DNA from: Skermanella aerolata KACC 11604
GTDB lineage: Bacteria > Pseudomonadota > Alphaproteobacteria > Azospirillales > Azospirillaceae
Length of the DNA: 45,524 bases
Assembly (NCBI RefSeq): GCF_000936425.1
Contig: NZ_AVFK01000049.1
Coordinates: 1 to 45,524, forward strand
Direction of reading: 5' to 3'
Shown: positions 25,365 through 34,867 of the stretch, piece by piece
Numbering within the stretch: position 1 is the first letter of the stretch
Layout: each line of letters opens with the position of its first letter
Position numbers and translations under genes: made by a program
Notes under the pieces: generated by a model
The model's database searches: none
What the model saw: only the letters and a program-made list of their open reading frames with translations
Told to the model about the DNA's origin: nothing

Positions 25365-25388
25365 TCCCTTACCAAACGGGAGGCGGCC

Positions 25389-26768
25389 ATGTCGGTAAGC
25401 GTGTTCGACATCTTCAAGATCGGCATCGGGCCGTCCAGCTCCCACACCGTCGGGCCGATGAAGGCGGCTGCCGCCTTCGTCTCCGGCCTGGAGGAGCGCG
25501 GCGCGTTGCCCCGCATCGCACGGGTAAACGCCGAACTGTTCGGCTCGCTGGCATTGACGGGAGTAGGCCACGGCACCGACCAGGCCGTGCTGCTGGGCCT
25601 GTCCGGCGAGATGCCTGACACGATCGACCCCGACCGCATTCCCGCAATCCTCACCACCATCCGCACCGGCAACCGGATCGGCCTCGGCGGCAAGCACGAC
25701 ATCGCCTTCGACGAGTCCACAGACTTGGCCTTGCATCGGGCGGAAACGCTGCCCGGCCACCCCAACGGCATGCGCTTCACCGCGACCGACGCCGACGGAG
25801 CCGTGCTGGACACCCGTATCTACTACTCGGTCGGCGGCGGCTTCGTCGTCTCCGAAGAGGAGATGTTCCGCAACGAACGCCTCGCCGAAGCGCCGCCCGT
25901 CCCTTACGATTTCGTCAGCGGCAGCCAGATGCTGGAAGCAGCCAAAGCCTCCGGCCTCGGCATCGCCGACATGATGCGGGAGAACGAACGGGTCCAGCGC
26001 ACCGACGCCGAGATCGACGCCGGCCTCCGCCGAATCTGGGACGCCATGCAGGCCTGCGTCGCCCGAGGCATGTCGCAGGAAGGCATTCTCCCCGGCGGCC
26101 TCAGCGTCCGCCGCCGCGCCCGTGCCCTCCACAAGGAACTTAACGGCCGGGCCGAAGCCTCGCTCCGCGATCCCATGGCGATCATGGACTGGGTCAGCCT
26201 CTACGCCATCGCGGTCAACGAGGAGAACGCCGCGGGAGGCCGCGTCGTCACGGCGCCGACCAACGGAGCGGCCGGGCTGATCCCGGCGGTGCTGCACTAC
26301 TACGACCGCTTCTGCTTCGGCCGGAGCGAGCAGGGCGTCTTCACCTTCCTGCTGACCGCCGGCGCCATCGGAGGACTCTACAAGCGCAACGCTTCGATCT
26401 CCGGAGCGGAAGTCGGCTGCCAGGGTGAAGTCGGCGTCGCCTGCTCCATGGCCGCCGCTGGCCTTGCCGCAGCCCAGGGCGGCACGCCCGAGCAGATCGA
26501 AAACGCGGCAGAGATCGGCATGGAACACAACCTCGGCCTGACCTGCGACCCGATCGGCGGTCTGGTCCAAATCCCCTGCATCGAGCGCAACGCGATCGGC
26601 GCCATCAAGGCGATCAACGCGGCACGGCTCGCCTTGCGGAGCGATGGCCAGCACCACGTCTCGCTCGACAAGGTGATCCGGACCATGCGGGAAACCGGCG
26701 CCGACATGCAGACGAAGTACAAGGAAACATCGCTCGGCGGCCTCGCCGTCAACTTCATCGAATGCTGA
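25389..26768 (+). CDS. sdaA: L-serine ammonia-lyase, single-chain iron-sulfur type
   Basis: It deaminates serine to pyruvate and ammonia. The 459-residue product starts at the ATG at 25389 with GGGAGG upstream. The beta-domain starts with [20 protein letters not shown]. The alpha-domain holds the cluster cysteines Cys344 (GCQGEVG), Cys386 (LTCDP) and Cys397 (IPCIERN), spaced as in characterised type 2 serine dehydratases. [18 protein letters not shown] is the substrate loop. In this cluster it would drain serine made from sarcosine-derived glycine and one-carbon units. Confidence 0.95.
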   Translation: MSVSVFDIFKIGIGPSSSHTVGPMKAAAAFVSGLEERGALPRIARVNAELFGSLALTGVGHGTDQAVLLGLSGEMPDTIDPDRIPAILTTIRTGNRIGLGGKHDIAFDESTDLALHRAETLPGHPNGMRFTATDADGAVLDTRIYYSVGGGFVVSEEEMFRNERLAEAPPVPYDFVSGSQMLEAAKASGLGIADMMRENERVQRTDAEIDAGLRRIWDAMQACVARGMSQEGILPGGLSVRRRARALHKELNGRAEASLRDPMAIMDWVSLYAIAVNEENAAGGRVVTAPTNGAAGLIPAVLHYYDRFCFGRSEQGVFTFLLTAGAIGGLYKRNASISGAEVGCQGEVGVACSMAAAGLAAAQGGTPEQIENAAEIGMEHNLGLTCDPIGGLVQIPCIERNAIGAIKAINAARLALRSDGQHHVSLDKVIRTMRETGADMQTKYKETSLGGLAVNFIEC

Positions 26769-26796
26769 ATGGCATCGACTGCTGAAAGTCCGTGAA

Positions 26797-28107
26797 ATGG
26801 CATCTTCCATCGAGCAATTCTTCTCCGCCTCCGTCGCCGACAGCGATCCCGAACTGGCGCAGTCGCTGCGCCGCGAACTCGCCCGTCAGCAGGATCAGGT
26901 CGAACTGATCGCCTCGGAGAACATCGTCTCCACCGCCGTGCTGGAAGCCCAGGGCTCCGTCCTGACGAACAAGTATGCGGAGGGCTATCCCGGCCGCCGC
27001 TACTACGGCGGCTGCGAGATCGTCGATATCGCGGAACAACTCGCGATCGACCGCGCCAAGGCGCTGTTCGGCTGCTCCTACGCCAACGTCCAGCCGCATT
27101 CCGGCGCGCAGGCCAACCAGGCCGTCTTCATGGCGCTGCTCCAGCCGGGCGACACGATCCTCGGCATGTCGCTGGCGGCAGGCGGCCACCTGACCCACGG
27201 CGCCTCGGTCAACCAGTCCGGCAAGTGGTTCAACGCCGTTCAGTACGGCGTCCGCCGCGAAGACGCGCTGATCGACTACGATCAGGTCCGCGATCTTGCG
27301 CGCGAGCATAAGCCGAAGCTGATCGTCGCCGGCGGCTCCGCGTACCCCCGAGTCATCGACTTCGCCCGCTTCCGCGAGATTGCCGACGAGGTCGGGGCCT
27401 GGCTGATGGTCGATATGGCCCACTACGCCGGCCTGATCGCCGGCGGCGTCTACCCCAACCCGGTGCCGCACGCCCACGTCACCACGACGACCACGCACAA
27501 GACGCTGCGCGGCCCGCGCGGCGGCATGGTGCTGTCCAACGACGAGGCGCTGGGCAAGAAGATCAACTCCGCCGTCTTCCCCGGCCTCCAGGGCGGCCCG
27601 CTGATGCACGTCATTGCTGCCAAGGCCGTGGCGTTCGGCGAGGCGCTTCGCCCCGAGTTCAAGACCTATGCCCGCGATGTCGTGGACAATGCCCGTGCCC
27701 TGGCGTCGCGGCTGGTCGAGGGCGGCGTCGATATCGTTTCCGGCGGGACAGACAGCCACATCGTGCTGGTCGATCTGCGCCCTAAAGGCCTGACCGGCAA
27801 GGCCGCCGAAGCCAGCCTCGAGCGCGCCGGCATGACCTGCAACAAGAACGGCATCCCCTTCGACCCGGAAAAGCCGATGGTAACCTCCGGCGTCCGTCTC
27901 GGCACGCCAGCCGCCACGACGCGCGGCTTTGGCACGGCGGAATTCACGCTGGTCGGCGAGTTGATCTCGGAAGTCCTCGACGGCCTCGCTGCCAGCAACT
28001 CCGGCGACAACGCCGCCGTGGAAGCCAAGGTCCGTGGCCGCATCCATGACCTGTGCAGCCGCTTCCCGATCTACGGCGGCCAATCGCTGGCCGCTGCGGC
28101 GGAGTAG
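26797..28107 (+). CDS. glyA: Serine hydroxymethyltransferase
   Basis: This pyridoxal-phosphate enzyme interconverts glycine plus methylene-tetrahydrofolate with serine. The 436 residues include [28 protein letters not shown], the [13 protein letters not shown] segment and the PLP lysine Lys235 in [14 protein letters not shown]. It follows sdaA by 28 bases and is probably the last gene of the sox operon. It supplies serine for SdaA from both SoxBDAG products. It may be a second, pathway-dedicated copy, since a housekeeping glyA usually lies elsewhere. Confidence 0.96.
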   Translation: MASSIEQFFSASVADSDPELAQSLRRELARQQDQVELIASENIVSTAVLEAQGSVLTNKYAEGYPGRRYYGGCEIVDIAEQLAIDRAKALFGCSYANVQPHSGAQANQAVFMALLQPGDTILGMSLAAGGHLTHGASVNQSGKWFNAVQYGVRREDALIDYDQVRDLAREHKPKLIVAGGSAYPRVIDFARFREIADEVGAWLMVDMAHYAGLIAGGVYPNPVPHAHVTTTTTHKTLRGPRGGMVLSNDEALGKKINSAVFPGLQGGPLMHVIAAKAVAFGEALRPEFKTYARDVVDNARALASRLVEGGVDIVSGGTDSHIVLVDLRPKGLTGKAAEASLERAGMTCNKNGIPFDPEKPMVTSGVRLGTPAATTRGFGTAEFTLVGELISEVLDGLAASNSGDNAAVEAKVRGRIHDLCSRFPIYGGQSLAAAAE

Positions 28108-28136
28108 GGTTGTTAAAAAGCCGGGTGAGGGTGCAG

Positions 28137-28490
28137 CTAGTTTGTCTGCTTGTTGTCGAAAACATCAGCAATTGACGCGGCATCCAGCACCCGGTCCAGC
28201 CATTCGTCCAGTTCCTCGGCCTTTGCCGAACGGATACGCTTGGTCGTGTCAGGCGGCAAATCACCGAAACGGCGACGAGGCAGTTTCGAAAGCAATTCGG
28301 CAAGAGTCTCAACCTTTATTTGGTCCTGCCACTCCTTGATGCGTGCTGACAACATGTCGCGCATCTCCAACAGGTCGTTCAGATCTCCTAACACTGCATC
28401 AATCCCAATACGTTCCTGCGTCGAAACGGCATGCTCGACAACTTGGGTAAACAACCGCTCCAGTGCTTCGTGGTTTGGGTGCCAACACCG
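28137..28490 (-). pseudogene. Duplicated C-terminal part of the Rpn-family gene
   Basis: In the same frame as the upstream gene and starting right after its TGA, the sequence reads HPNHEALERLFTQVVEHAVS and ends ELDEWLDRVLDAASIADVFDNKQTN. These match HPDYATLKQLFTEIVGYALS and ELEAWMDQVLDAASISDVFDDKRVN of the intact gene. It has no N-terminal nuclease part. A TTG at 28454 could start a 105-residue protein, but I see no good ribosome site. The divergence between copies shows that the duplication is old. Confidence 0.75.
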
Positions 28491-29492
28491 TCAATTGACC
28501 CGCTTATCGTCGAAAACGTCGGAAATGGAAGCGGCATCCAGAACTTGGTCCATCCATGCTTCCAGTTCCGTGTCGGAAGCCGAGTGGATTCGCTCCGTGC
28601 AGCTCTGCGGCAATTCTCCGAACCGGTGGCGAAGTTGACGGGAAAGAGCATTAGCCAGGGTCTGCGTCCGAACTTGCGTCCGAGTTTCGACAATCGCCTG
28701 AGCTCTTACTTCGTCAGCCCATTTCCTGAACCGTTCTGGCACCATGTTCCGCATCTCCAACAGGTCGGTCGCCGTTAAGGCGGCTGGTTCGTTCGCGAAG
28801 GCGGCCTGCTCTGACAGAGCGTATCCCACTATCTCGGTGAACAACTGCTTCAATGTTGCATAGTCCGGGTGCTGGCGGAACCAGCCGATGATCTCATCGA
28901 CCAGATCGATCAGCTCCGCCGGACCAGGACTAGCCTCCAACCGGAACAGCAGCGCCACCAGACTGTCGTGGCGCTCCAAATCGCTGCCCGGCAAGGCCTT
29001 CTCGTCCACCAGATGATCGCGAATTGACGGTTGCCAATGCCACAGCGCCGAATCCGCCGGCAGCGCCACCAGCTCCGCCGTTCCGGTCGGCGCGTTCCAC
29101 GCCTTGTCGCCGTTGTAGAGCACGACCGGCAGGACCGGCGGCAGCCGGTCGCCCGGCTTCAGCCTCATCTCGTCGATGATCTGTTGCCAGAGCAGGCCCG
29201 CATAGACCTGGATGCGAACCGGCATCCACCAGTCGATCTGCGACTGGAACTCCAGCATCAGGTACAGGTAGACGTCACCGCCGCATTCGGTCGGAATACG
29301 CCAGATCACGTCGCCCTCGCGCCGCCGTCCGCCGCGTCCGTGGAACTTGGCGTTGACCCGCTCCATCCGGCTGAAATCCAGCCCGAGCGCCAGTGCCGCC
29401 GGGACGAAATCGCGGACGAACTGCTCGACCATGACCGGGTGCGAGAACAGCCGGTGGTACAGGGAATCGGACGGGTTCAATCGAAGGGTCAT
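28491..29492 (-). CDS. Rpn-family (PD-(D/E)XK) nuclease/putative transposase
   Basis: The 333-residue product starts at the ATG at 29492. The start MTLRLNPSDSLYHRLFSHPVMVEQFVRDFVP, the core with GGDVYLYLMLEFQSQIDWWMPVRIQVYAGLLWQQ (the E and Q of a PD-(D/E)XK-like site) and LPPVLPVVLYNGDKAWNAP place it in the Rpn/COG5464 group. These proteins have DNA endonuclease activity and promote recombination in E. coli. The C-terminal 60 residues (LANALSRQLRHRFGELPQSCTERI...) are DUF4351-like. It interrupts the methylated-amine island in reverse orientation. Confidence 0.85.
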   Translation of the reverse strand: MTLRLNPSDSLYHRLFSHPVMVEQFVRDFVPAALALGLDFSRMERVNAKFHGRGGRRREGDVIWRIPTECGGDVYLYLMLEFQSQIDWWMPVRIQVYAGLLWQQIIDEMRLKPGDRLPPVLPVVLYNGDKAWNAPTGTAELVALPADSALWHWQPSIRDHLVDEKALPGSDLERHDSLVALLFRLEASPGPAELIDLVDEIIGWFRQHPDYATLKQLFTEIVGYALSEQAAFANEPAALTATDLLEMRNMVPERFRKWADEVRAQAIVETRTQVRTQTLANALSRQLRHRFGELPQSCTERIHSASDTELEAWMDQVLDAASISDVFDDKRVN

Positions 29493-29597
29493 TCGCGGCA
29501 AAAGTGCGGTACGCCGCATCCAGCACGTGGCATCCGCGCCCCGCAAGTCCGCGCCGCGCCATGCGACGGTATGCCCATCCGCAGACCCCGATACACC

Positions 29598-29625
29598 TTG
29601 TCGCAAGTTGACGGAATTTTGTCGC
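29598..29625 (+). promoter_or_regulatory. Direct repeat TTGTCGC upstream of dgcA
   Basis: TTGTCGC occurs at 29598-29604 and 29619-29625, 21 bases (two helical turns) apart, about 75-100 bases before the dgcA start. TGTCGC also occurs before soxB at 19961. Such spacing fits an AraC-type activator dimer, as used for this pathway in pseudomonads (GbdR), but the binding protein is not in the window. Confidence 0.3.
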
Positions 29626-29695
29626 GGCATGGCATGTGCGGATGCCCGCGCGGGCGAATTCTTAGAACCGTAACAATGATGGGGAACCGAGACAC

Positions 29696-31738
29696 ATGTC
29701 TCCCGTCGAAGCGCTTCTCCGCCCCTTGAAAATCAAGCACCTGACCATCCGCAACCGGGTGATGAGCACGTCGCACGCGCCGTCCTACGGCTCGGACGGC
29801 AAGCCCAAGGAGCGTTATCAGCTCTACCACGAGGAGAAGGCCAAGGGCGGCATCGGCCTGACCATGTTCGGCGGCTCGTCCTCGGTGGCGCTGGACAGCC
29901 CGGCGGCCCCGTGGAACCAGATCTCCGTCGCCGACGACAGCGTCATCCCCTTCTTCCAGGAGTTCGCCGACCGCGTCCATCAACATGGCGCCGCCCTGAT
30001 GATCCAGCTCACCCATATGGGCCGGCGGACCAAGTGGGATACCGAGAACTGGCTGCCGACCATGTCGGCGTCACCCAAGCGCGAGCCGGCCAGCCGTTCC
30101 ATCCCGAAGGAGATGGAAGACACCGACATCCGCCGCATCATCGCCGACTACGCCGCCGCCGCGCGCCGCTGCAAGGAAGGTGGCCTGGACGGGTTCGAAC
30201 TATCCGCCGCCCACGGCCACCTGATCGACCAGTTCTGGAGCCCGTCGGTCAACAAGCGCACGGACAAGTACGGCGGCAGCCTGGAAAACCGGATGCGCTT
30301 CGGCATCGAGGTGCTTGAAGCCTGCCGCGAAGCGGTCGGCGACGACTATATCATCGGCATGCGCATGTCGGGCGACGAGCTGATCGACGACGGCCTGACC
30401 CACGAGGACTGCGTCGCGATCACCCGTACCTATGCCGAGCGCGGGCTGATCGACTTCGCCAACGTGCTGGGCGGACAGGCGCGCGACCATCTGGCCCACG
30501 CGATCGTGCTGCCGAACATGTCGTTCCCGGTGGCGCCCTTCCTGTTCCTCGCCAGCGCCATCAAGCGCGAGGTCGATATCCCGATCTTCCACGCCCAGCG
30601 CGTCACCGACCTCAACACGGCGGGACGCGCCGTTGCGGAAGGGCATGTCGATATGGTCGCGATGACCCGTGCCCACATTGCCGACCCGCATCTGGTGCGC
30701 AAGCTGATGGAAGGCCGGATCGACGACATCCGGCAGTGCGTCGGCGCCGGCTACTGCATCGACCGCATCTACGCCGGCGGCGACGCGCTCTGTATCCAGA
30801 ACGCCGCCACCGGCCGCGAGCGGACCATGCCGCACGTCATCCCCAAGGCGACGGAGAAGAAACGCGTCGTCGTCGTCGGCGGCGGTCCCGGCGGTTTGGA
30901 AGCGGCCCGCGTCTGCGCCGAGCGCGGCCATTCCGTCGTGCTGTTCGAGAAGAACGCCGTCACGGGAGGCCAGATCAACATCGCCGCCAAGGCGACGTGG
31001 CGCGAAGCCCTGACCGGCATCACCCGCTGGCTGACCCAGCAGGCGGCCAAGTCGGGCGCCGAACTCCGCCTCGGCACGGAAGCCACCCCCGCCACGATCG
31101 AGGCCGAAAAGCCCGATGTGATCATCCTGGCGACCGGCGGCCATCCCAGCCACGGCGACGTCAAGGGCGCCGACCTTGCCGTCACGACCTGGGACATGCT
31201 GTCCGGCAAGGTCGAGCCGGCCGAGAACATCCTGATCTACGACGGCACCGGCCAGCACCACGCGCCGTCCTGCGCCGAGTTCCTGGCGAAGCGCGGCGCG
31301 CTGGTCGAGATCGCCACGCAGGACCGCATGGTCGCCGAGGAAGTCGGCGCCACCAACCAGCCGATCCACCTGCGCGAGCTTTACAAGCTCGGCGTCGTCC
31401 TGTCGCCCAACCTCCAGCTCACCGAGATCTACCGCGAAGGCAACAAGCTGGTCGCCGTCCTCAAGAACGAGTTCACCCACGAGGAGGAGGAACGGCTGGT
31501 CGATCAGGTCGTGGTCGAGTTCGGCACCCTGCCCAACGAAGCGCTCTATTTCGACCTGAAGGAAAGCTCGATCAACCGGGGCGAAATGGACCTCCACGCC
31601 CTGGTCGAAGGCCGTCCGCAGCCGCACAAGGTCAACGGCCACGGCGGCTCGGCCCTCTACCGGATCGGAGACGGTGTCGCGGGCCGCAACATCCACGCGG
31701 CGATCTACGACGCCGCCCGCCTGTGCAAGGATTTGTGA
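29696..31738 (+). CDS. dgcA: Dimethylglycine demethylation protein DgcA (FMN/Fe-S oxidoreductase)
   Basis: This 680-residue enzyme of the trimethylamine dehydrogenase/Old Yellow Enzyme group works with DgcB to demethylate dimethylglycine to sarcosine. An N-terminal TIM barrel (1-340) includes RNRVMSTSHAPSYG and the active-site region DGFELSAAHGHLIDQFWSPSVNKRTDKYGGSLENR. An iron-sulfur region CVGAGYCIDRIYAGGDALC (Cys348, Cys354, Cys366) and an FAD/NAD-like domain starting at VVVVGGGPGGLEAARVCAERG follow. Relative to trimethylamine dehydrogenase, the second cluster cysteine is alanine here. It starts the dgcAB-etfAB operon. Confidence 0.9.
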   Translation: MSPVEALLRPLKIKHLTIRNRVMSTSHAPSYGSDGKPKERYQLYHEEKAKGGIGLTMFGGSSSVALDSPAAPWNQISVADDSVIPFFQEFADRVHQHGAALMIQLTHMGRRTKWDTENWLPTMSASPKREPASRSIPKEMEDTDIRRIIADYAAAARRCKEGGLDGFELSAAHGHLIDQFWSPSVNKRTDKYGGSLENRMRFGIEVLEACREAVGDDYIIGMRMSGDELIDDGLTHEDCVAITRTYAERGLIDFANVLGGQARDHLAHAIVLPNMSFPVAPFLFLASAIKREVDIPIFHAQRVTDLNTAGRAVAEGHVDMVAMTRAHIADPHLVRKLMEGRIDDIRQCVGAGYCIDRIYAGGDALCIQNAATGRERTMPHVIPKATEKKRVVVVGGGPGGLEAARVCAERGHSVVLFEKNAVTGGQINIAAKATWREALTGITRWLTQQAAKSGAELRLGTEATPATIEAEKPDVIILATGGHPSHGDVKGADLAVTTWDMLSGKVEPAENILIYDGTGQHHAPSCAEFLAKRGALVEIATQDRMVAEEVGATNQPIHLRELYKLGVVLSPNLQLTEIYREGNKLVAVLKNEFTHEEEERLVDQVVVEFGTLPNEALYFDLKESSINRGEMDLHALVEGRPQPHKVNGHGGSALYRIGDGVAGRNIHAAIYDAARLCKDL

Positions 31739-31745
31739 GCGCCCG

Positions 31746-33641
31746 ATGATCGCATCAACGCTCTCCGCGATCGTAATCATTACGCTGGCTTCGGGCTTGG
31801 CGCTGGCGCTCGTCCAGGCGAGGCGCTGGCGAGCGGGCCGGGCGGCGGATGTCGATCTGATCGCGGGATTGAAGGCGCTGCCGCGCCGCTATCTGGTCGA
31901 TGTCCACGACGTGGTCGAGCGCAAGCCGTTCAACTCCCGCTTCCACGCGCTGACGGCGGGCGGCTTCCTGGCCTCGCTGGCGCTGATCCCGCTGCTGGCG
32001 ATTCCAGCATTTCGGCACTGGACCGTCTGGGGTCTGCTCAGCCTAGCTCTCGTGGCGATGCTGGCCGGAAGCCTGATGGTCGGCTGGCGCCGCCGGGTCG
32101 AAAAGCCGGCCGAATTGTCAAAGGGCCGCTTCAGCCGTCTGCCCTTCGCGCTGCTGGCCTACGCCACCGCCTTCCTGGTGGTGGCATTGGACCAGACCGC
32201 CGGGGGAGTCCTCCCCTGGCAGCTCAGCCTCGCCCTCGTCCTGGTGGGAGCCTGGGGCTGCGCCGAACTCGTCCTTGGCGTCTGGAAAGGTCCGCTCAAG
32301 CACGCGGTCCATGGCGCTCTCCACCTGATCGCCCATCCGCGCCCCGAGCGTTTCCACGACGGCCTGGGCCGCGACACCGCCCTTCGTCCCCTCAACCTCG
32401 AGACCAACGGCAAGCTCGGCGCCGAACGCCCCCTCGACTTCGACTGGAACCGCTTGCTCGGGTTCGACGCCTGCGTCCAGTGCGGCCGGTGCGAGACGGC
32501 CTGTCCAGCCTATGCCGCCGGCCTGCCGCTCAACCCGAAGAAGCTGATCCAGGATCTGGTGACTGGATTGGAGGACGGCGCCGACGACAGCTCCTATGCC
32601 GGCAACAACCATCCCGGCCGGCCGCTCGGCCTCGCCCACGGCAGCCCCGGCCAGCCGGTCATCGGCCCGATGATCCACCCGGACACCCTCTGGGCTTGCA
32701 CCACCTGCCGCGCCTGCGTGCAGGAATGCCCGATGATGATCGAGCACGTCGATGCCGTGATCGACCTCCGCCGTTTCCAGACGCTGGAACTGGGAGCCAC
32801 CCCCGGCAAGGCCGCCGGAGTACTGGAGGAACTGAAGGCGACCGACAACCCCGGAGGCCAACCGCTGTCCCGCCGGCTCGACTGGGCCGTGGACCTGAGC
32901 CTTCCCATCCTCGCCGACCAGGACCGGTGCGACGTGCTGCTCTGGCTGGGCGACGGCGCGTTCGACCTCCGCACTCAGCGCTCGCTCCGGGCACTGGTCC
33001 TGCTGCTGCGCCGCGCCGGGATCGATTTCGCGGTCCTAGGACCCGAAGAACTGGACTGCGGCGACGTCGCCCGCCGCCTTGGCGACGAGGCCACGTTCCA
33101 GGATCTGGCACGGCGCAACGTCTCCACGTTGCGCCGTTATGCTTTCAGCCGCATCGTCACGGCGGACCCCCACGCGCTGCACACGCTCCGGCATGAATAC
33201 AAGCCGTTCGGCCTCGACGTGCCGGTGATCCACCACACCGCTTTCCTGCTCGACCTCCTCCAAGCCGGCAAACTGACGGTCACCGCCGCCAACGGGACAT
33301 CGGTCACCTACCACGACCCCTGCTATCTCGGCCGCTACAACGGCGAGATCGACGCTCCCCGCGCCCTTCTCGACGCCATCGGCGTCGAGCGCGTCGAGAT
33401 GGAGCGTTCCGGCCTGCGCTCGAGCTGCTGCGGCGGCGGAGGCGGCGCTCCCTTGACCGACGTGGCCGGCAAGCGCCGCATCCCCGACGTCCGCATGGAC
33501 CACGCCCGCGCGACCGGCGCCGCCACCGTCGCGGTAGCCTGTCCCAACTGCGCGCTGATGCTGGAAGGCGTCGTCGGCTCCCGTCCACAGGTCGCCGAGA
33601 TCGCCGAACTGGTCCTGGCCGCGACGGAGTCCCCGAAATGA
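31746..33641 (+). CDS. dgcB: DgcB, membrane-associated iron-sulfur partner of DgcA
   Basis: The 631-residue product starts at the ATG at 31746, seven bases after dgcA. The N-terminal 180 residues hold about four to six membrane helices. Two ferredoxin motifs follow: CVQCGRCETACP (Cys243-Cys253) and CTTCRACVQECP (Cys318-Cys328). The C-terminal half has CCG-domain motifs (HDPCYLGRYN and SSCCGGGGGAPL), as in heterodisulfide-reductase-like and glycolate-oxidase-like proteins. It probably moves electrons from DgcA to EtfAB or the quinone pool. It overlaps the next gene by four bases. Confidence 0.9.
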   Translation: MIASTLSAIVIITLASGLALALVQARRWRAGRAADVDLIAGLKALPRRYLVDVHDVVERKPFNSRFHALTAGGFLASLALIPLLAIPAFRHWTVWGLLSLALVAMLAGSLMVGWRRRVEKPAELSKGRFSRLPFALLAYATAFLVVALDQTAGGVLPWQLSLALVLVGAWGCAELVLGVWKGPLKHAVHGALHLIAHPRPERFHDGLGRDTALRPLNLETNGKLGAERPLDFDWNRLLGFDACVQCGRCETACPAYAAGLPLNPKKLIQDLVTGLEDGADDSSYAGNNHPGRPLGLAHGSPGQPVIGPMIHPDTLWACTTCRACVQECPMMIEHVDAVIDLRRFQTLELGATPGKAAGVLEELKATDNPGGQPLSRRLDWAVDLSLPILADQDRCDVLLWLGDGAFDLRTQRSLRALVLLLRRAGIDFAVLGPEELDCGDVARRLGDEATFQDLARRNVSTLRRYAFSRIVTADPHALHTLRHEYKPFGLDVPVIHHTAFLLDLLQAGKLTVTAANGTSVTYHDPCYLGRYNGEIDAPRALLDAIGVERVEMERSGLRSSCCGGGGGAPLTDVAGKRRIPDVRMDHARATGAATVAVACPNCALMLEGVVGSRPQVAEIAELVLAATESPK

Positions 33642-34867
33642 CCCGCCGCCGCCGCGACCCCAGGGCCGAGGCGCTGGCCCTGACCACATCGACCGAACCC
33701 CGCCGCCGCATCGCGCGCGGAAACCCGCCCGCAGCACCCGCCACCAACCGCCGCCGCCGCGACCCGAGGGCCGAACGCGCCGCCTCCAGCGTCCAAGCCG
33801 GAGCCCGCCTCCGCTACGACCGGAGCGGCAGCGCCCCATCGGCGCAAGCCCGCTCCCATGAGGCCGCCGCCCCCTCCGGCCCCGCCGTCCGGATCGTCGA
33901 AGACCCCGCCTTTCTGGTGCTCGTCGTTCCCGACCAACCACGTGGCGAACTGACTGCTCACGACCGCCAGCTCGTCGCCGCCGGCCGCGTCCTGGCCGAC
34001 GCCGGAGGCGGCGCCGTCGTCGTCCTGGCACCCGATCAAGCTACCACCACCGATTTCGCCGAGGCCGGGGCTGACCGGCTCATAAAGGTTGACTTCGAAC
34101 TATTCACCGACTATTGCCCTGAGCGTCGCGCGGCCAGCGTGCTGGACGCGGTGGAAACCCTCAAACCCCGCCACGTGCTGTTCGCCGAAAGCGCCGACGG
34201 CGGCGCCGACATCGCCCGTCGTGTCGCGGCAGCCATGGGCGAAAGACTTTTTCCGGGTGTCCAGAACCTGACCCCGACCAAGGCTGGACGCCGCGCACGC
34301 GGCGGCTCGTCGGAGCTGATCCATGCCCCGGCCCGGCTGATGACCATCGCTCTCGATGCCGTCCCGCCGTTGGAAGATGCCCGCCATGAAGCGCGGGTCA
34401 TTCCGGCACCGCCGCGGAATCCGCACTCCGCGCCGGGCATCCGCGACGCCCGCCCGCTGGCGGTCGATCCCGACCGGTTTTCGCTGGCCGAGGCCGATTT
34501 CATCGTCAGCGCCGGCAACGGGATCACTGACTGGCAGGATTTCGCCGAACTCGCGGAAGCGCTGGGGGCGACGCGCGGCGGCAGCCGCGTAGTCTGCGAT
34601 GCCGGACACCTGCCGCGCGACCGCCAGATCGGTGCTTCGGGCACCTTGGTGACCGCACGGTGTTACTTCGCGCTGGGGATAGCGGGAGCCCCCCAGCACT
34701 TGCAGGGAATTACAGAGGTAAAGCACGTCATTGCCGTCAACACAGACCTTCACGCCGAAATGATCAAGCGCGCCGACCTCGCCATCGTCGCCGACGCGCA
34801 AGCCGTGATGCCGGCCCTGATCCGCTACGCCCGCGAGCGCCGTAACGGGACGAACCGTCATGATTGA
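33638..34867 (+). CDS. etfA: Electron transfer flavoprotein, alpha subunit
   Basis: The 409-residue product is longer than housekeeping EtfA (about 310-320). The extra N-terminus is Arg/Pro/Ala-rich and contains RRRRDPRAE twice (residues 3-11 and 38-46). The ETF domain follows (FLVLVVPDQ, HVLFAESADGGADIARRVAAAMG). The FAD-binding C-terminus has FIVSAGNGITDWQDFAELAEALGATRGGSR, IGASGTLVTARCYFALGIAGAPQHLQGI and VIAVNTD. It overlaps etfB by eight bases, so the pair is coupled and probably dedicated to DgcAB. Confidence 0.9.
   Translation: MTRRRRDPRAEALALTTSTEPRRRIARGNPPAAPATNRRRRDPRAERAASSVQAGARLRYDRSGSAPSAQARSHEAAAPSGPAVRIVEDPAFLVLVVPDQPRGELTAHDRQLVAAGRVLADAGGGAVVVLAPDQATTTDFAEAGADRLIKVDFELFTDYCPERRAASVLDAVETLKPRHVLFAESADGGADIARRVAAAMGERLFPGVQNLTPTKAGRRARGGSSELIHAPARLMTIALDAVPPLEDARHEARVIPAPPRNPHSAPGIRDARPLAVDPDRFSLAEADFIVSAGNGITDWQDFAELAEALGATRGGSRVVCDAGHLPRDRQIGASGTLVTARCYFALGIAGAPQHLQGITEVKHVIAVNTDLHAEMIKRADLAIVADAQAVMPALIRYARERRNGTNRHD

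Noticed and set aside
24657-26810. 717-codon minus-strand frame opposite soxG and sdaA
   Set aside because: Antisense shadow of two certain genes.
26755-28083. 442-codon minus-strand frame opposite glyA
   Set aside because: Antisense shadow; glyA is unmistakable.
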